A stretch of DNA of 64,000 nt. Origin: Hydractinia symbiolongicarpus (lineage: Eukaryota; Cnidaria; Hydrozoa; Anthoathecata; Hydractiniidae). The position numbers and the translations under genes are program-made. The notes under the pieces were generated by a model. The model was not told the DNA's origin and did not search any database. It saw only the letters and a program-made list of their open reading frames with translations. Positions within the stretch are counted from its first letter, which is position 1. Every line of letters begins with the position of its first letter. Location of the stretch: NCBI RefSeq assembly GCF_029227915.1, contig NC_079879.1:28588501-28652500 (forward strand). The letters run 5' to 3'. This document shows, piece after piece, positions 61,216 to 64,000 of this stretch.

Positions 61216-64000
61216 GTATCCATTCGACTATACGGGCCAAGCCCCGGATTTACGTGAAATCGCGGGTTTTCGTTTGCCGGCGATTAAACCTCTTTCATTA
61301 AGCGTCTCATCAAAAATAAAAACATTTTTAAAAACTACAAGTCTCATGCGTTTTAGTGGTGAAAAAAAAATTAAAAAATCGTTCGGGAAATGAGTTTACT
61401 CCCTGGGTACTTTCTTTGTATACATTCGACTATACGGGCCAAGCGCGGGATTTACGGGAAATCGCGGGATTTTGTTTGCCGGCGATTAAACCTCTTTTAT
61501 TAAGCGTCTCAACAAAAATGAAAACATTTAGAAAACTGCAAGTCTCATGCGGTTTAGTGGTGAAAAGATAATTTAAAAAATCGTTTTGGAAATGAGTTTA
61601 CTCACAGGGTACTTTCTTTGTATACATTCGACTATTCGGGCCAAGCCCGGGATTTACGGGAAATCGCGGGTTTTCGTTTGCCGGCAATTAAACCACTTTC
61701 ATTAAGCGCCTCTTCAAAAATGAAAACATTTCTGAAAACTACATGTCTCATGCGTTTTAGTGGTGAAAATTAATTTAAAAAAACGTTCGGGAAATGAGTT
61801 TACTCCCTGGGTACTTTCTTTGTATACTTTTGACTATACGGGCCGAGTCCGGGATTTACGGGAAGTCGTGGGTTTTCGTTTGCCGGCAATCAAACTTCTT
61901 TTATTCAGCGTGTCATCAAAAATGAAAACATTTTTAAAAACTACAAGTCTCATGGGCTTTAGTGGTGAAATAATAATTTGAAAAATCGTTCGGGAAATGA
62001 GTTTACACCCCGGGTACTTTCTTTGTATACTTTTGACTATACGGGCCGAGTCGGAGATTTACGGGAAATCGCAGGTTTTCGTTTGCCGGCGATTAAACTT
62101 CTTTTATTCAGCGTCTCATCAAAAATGAAAACATTTTTGAAAACTACAAGTCTCAAGCGTTTTAGTGGTGAAAAGATAATTTAAAAAATCGTTTTGGAAA
62201 TGAGTTTACTCACAGGGTACTTTCTTTGTATACATTCGACTATACGGGACAAGCCCGGAATTTACGGGAAATCGCGGGTTTTCGTTTGCCGGCGATTAAA
62301 CCACTTTCATTAAGCGTCTCATCAAAAATGAAAACATTTCTGAAAACTACAAGTCTCATGCGTTTTAGTGGTGAAAAAATAATTTAAAAAATCGTTCAGG
62401 AAATGAGTTTACTCCCTGGGTACTTTCTTTGTATACTTTTGACTATACGGGCCAAGCCGGGATTTACGGGAAATGGCGGGTTTTTGTTTGCCGGCGATTA
62501 AACTTCTTTTATTCAGCGTCTCATCAAAAATGAAAACATTTTTAAAAACTACAAGTCTCATGGGCTTTAGTGGTAAAATAATAATTTAAAAAATCGTTCT
62601 GGAAATGAGTTTACACCCTGGGTACTTTCTCTGTATACTTTTGACTATACGGGCCGAGTCCGGGATTTACGGGAAATCGCAGGTTTTCGTTTGCCGGCGA
62701 TTAAACTTCTTTTATTCAGCGTCTCATCAAAAATGAAAACATTTTTGAAAAGTACAAGTCTCATGCGTTTTAGTGGTGAAAAAATAATTTAAAAAATCGT
62801 TCGGGAAATGAGTTTACTCCCTGGGTACTTTCTTTGTATACTTTTGATTATACGGGCCGAGTGCGGGGTTTACGGGAAATGGCGGGTTTTTGTTTGCCGG
62901 CGATTAAACTGCTTTTATTCAGCGTTTCATCAAAAATGAAAACATTTTTGAAAACTACAAGTCACATGCGTTTTAGTGGTGAAAAAATAGTATAAAAAAT
63001 CGTTCGGGAAATGAGTTTACTCCCTGGGTACTACCTTTGTATACTTTTGACTATACGGGCCAAGCCCGGGATTTACGGGAAATCGAGGGTTTTCGTTTGC
63101 CGGCGATTAAACTTCTTTTATTCAGCGTCTCATCAGAAATGAAAACATTTTTAAAAACTACAATTCTCATGCGTTTTAGTGGTGAAAAAATAATTTAAAA
63201 AATCGTTCTGAAAATGAGTTTACTCACAGGGTACTTTCTTTGTATACATTCGACTATACGGGCCAAGCCCCGGATTTACGGGAAATCGCGGGTTTTCGTT
63301 TGCCGGCGATTAAACCTCTTTCATTAAGTGTCTCATCAAAAATGAAAACATTTTTAAAAACTACAAGTCTCATGCGTTTTAGTGTTGAAAAAAAAATTAA
63401 AAAATCGTTCGGGAAATGAGTTTACTCCCTGGGTACTTTCTTTGTATACATTCGACTATACGGGCCAAGCCCGGGATTTACGGGAAAACGCGGGATTTTG
63501 TTTGCCGGCGATTAAACCTCTTTTATTAAGCGTCTCAACAAAAATGAAAACATTTTAGAAAACTGCAAGTCTCATGCGGTTTAGTGGTGAAAAGATAATT
63601 TAAAAAATCGTTTTGGAAATGAGTTTACTCACAGGGTACTTTCTTTGTATACATTCGACTATTCGGGCCAAGCCCGGGATTTACGGGAAATCGCGGGTTT
63701 TCGTTTGCCGGCAATTAAACCACTTTCATTAAGCGCCTCTTCAAAAATGAAAACATTTCTGAAAACTACAAGTCTCATGCGTTTTAGTGGTGAAAAAATA
63801 ATTTAAAAAACCGTTCGGGAAATGAGTATACTCCCTGGGTTCTTTCTTTGTATACTTTTGATTATACGGGCCGAGTCCGGGGTTTACGGGAAATGGCGGG
63901 TTTTTGTTTGCCGGCGATTAAACTGCTTTTATTCAGCGTTTCATCAAAAATGAAAACATTTTTGAAAACTACAAGTCTCATGCGTTTTAGTGGTGAAAAA
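61216..64000 (+). repeat. P monomers return; 5-monomer module twice, 2026 bp apart
   Basis: About 60.95-61.76 kb recurs at 62.98-63.79 kb. Markers: AAATAGTATAAAAAATCG, TACTACCTTTG (61003 and 63029), AAGCCCCGGATTT, CTCTTTCATTAAG, GAAAAAAAAATTAAAAAATCG, GCGGGATTTTG, TCTCAACAAAAATG, AACTGCAAG, ATGCGGTTTAG and CGCCTCTTC. Between the copies lie P, Q and T monomers. Single changes are more frequent here than elsewhere. The array continues past the right edge. No gene is seen. Confidence 0.82.

Larger units (their letters stand above)
1..64000 (+). repeat. 203-bp tandem satellite array filling the window
   Basis: The motif TCGTTTGCCGGCGATTAAAC recurs at 1, 204, 408, 611 and 814 and then about every 203 bp to the end. 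All copies are direct; I saw no inverted copy and no insertion of unrelated sequence. Length variants are small: TTTACGGAAATCG (one G lost, for example near 10927 and 11940), an extra A in the A-run near 2123, and TTTACGCAAATCG near 1405. The hand-built consensus has 35 C and 41 G in 203 bp. No known satellite family is recognised. What is seen is the repeat; assignment to centromeric or other heterochromatin is inference from array size, unit size and higher-order structure. Confidence 0.98.

Noticed and set aside
1-64000. A CRISPR array
   Set aside because: The repeats are about 203 bp and contiguous, with no short repeat separated by unique spacers, and no cas genes.
1-64000. Bacterial or phage sequence
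   Set aside because: There is no gene with a plausible start site or recognisable product in 64 kb. Long homogeneous tandem arrays of this size are typical of eukaryotic heterochromatin.
1-64000. Human or primate alpha satellite
   Set aside because: The monomer is 203 bp, not 171 bp, its sequence is unlike alpha satellite, and it has no proper CENP-B box (the spacer is one base short).
1-64000. rDNA spacer, tRNA cluster or histone-type gene repeat
   Set aside because: No rRNA, tRNA or conserved coding sequence is visible in the monomer, and the unit is too short to hold a gene with flanks.

Overview
The whole 64 kb window is one unbroken tandem satellite array. I find no gene, RNA gene, transposon or unique sequence. 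A monomer of about 203 bp (usually 202-204 bp) repeats head to tail in one orientation from the first base to the last, roughly 315 times. The consensus monomer is about 37% GC, counted by hand. It has an AT-rich third (about 21% GC over 70 bp, with A and T tracts) and a GC-rich block (about 60% GC over 40 bp, around the CGGGC..GCCCG and TTTACGGG motifs). It carries about 13 CpG dinucleotides, well above expectation. Array length, nucleosome-scale unit, higher-order structure and absence of genes point to eukaryotic heterochromatin, possibly centromeric or pericentromeric. I do not recognise the family and cannot name the organism. Retained CpGs would suit a lineage with little CpG methylation, but this is inference.

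The monomers fall into linked-variant subfamilies. P has CACTTTCATTAAG after GATTAAAC. Q has TTCTTTTATTCAG there. R has CTCTTTTATTCAG, usually with TACATTCGAC and CTCACAGGG upstream. G7 has GAGTATACGTG and a run of seven G. T has GATTATACGGG, in many copies followed by AGTGTTTC and ATGATAAC. A further split runs through the array: GGCCGAGTCCGGG versus GGCCAAGCCCGGG.

Layout. 1-974: mixed P and Q monomers. 975-7456: two nearly identical 16-monomer (3241 bp) super-repeats, each made of a 6-mer (1216 bp), a second 6-mer and a 4-mer (809 bp). 7.6-20.5 kb: P/Q/G7 mosaic with 6-mer and 5-mer tandem blocks. 20.5-34.6 kb: R-rich mosaic with 9-mer-offset and 5-mer-offset copies. 34.6-40.3 kb: 8-mer (about 1624 bp) repeats. 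40.0-42.8 kb: a 7-mer (1421 bp) pair. 42.8-52.8 kb: R-rich mosaic with an 11-mer-offset (2233 bp) duplication, 406-bp dimers and a block shared with 28.1-30.9 kb. 52.8-61.2 kb: T-rich region with 6-mers and 7-mers. 61.2-64 kb: P monomers return, with a 5-monomer module repeated 2026 bp apart. The pattern fits repeated unequal exchange and segmental amplification, with local rather than array-wide homogenisation. Block edges are approximate because they can only be placed between diagnostic variants.

Nearly every monomer is open on both strands for about 64 codons, which produces many short apparent ORFs. I judge them non-coding.
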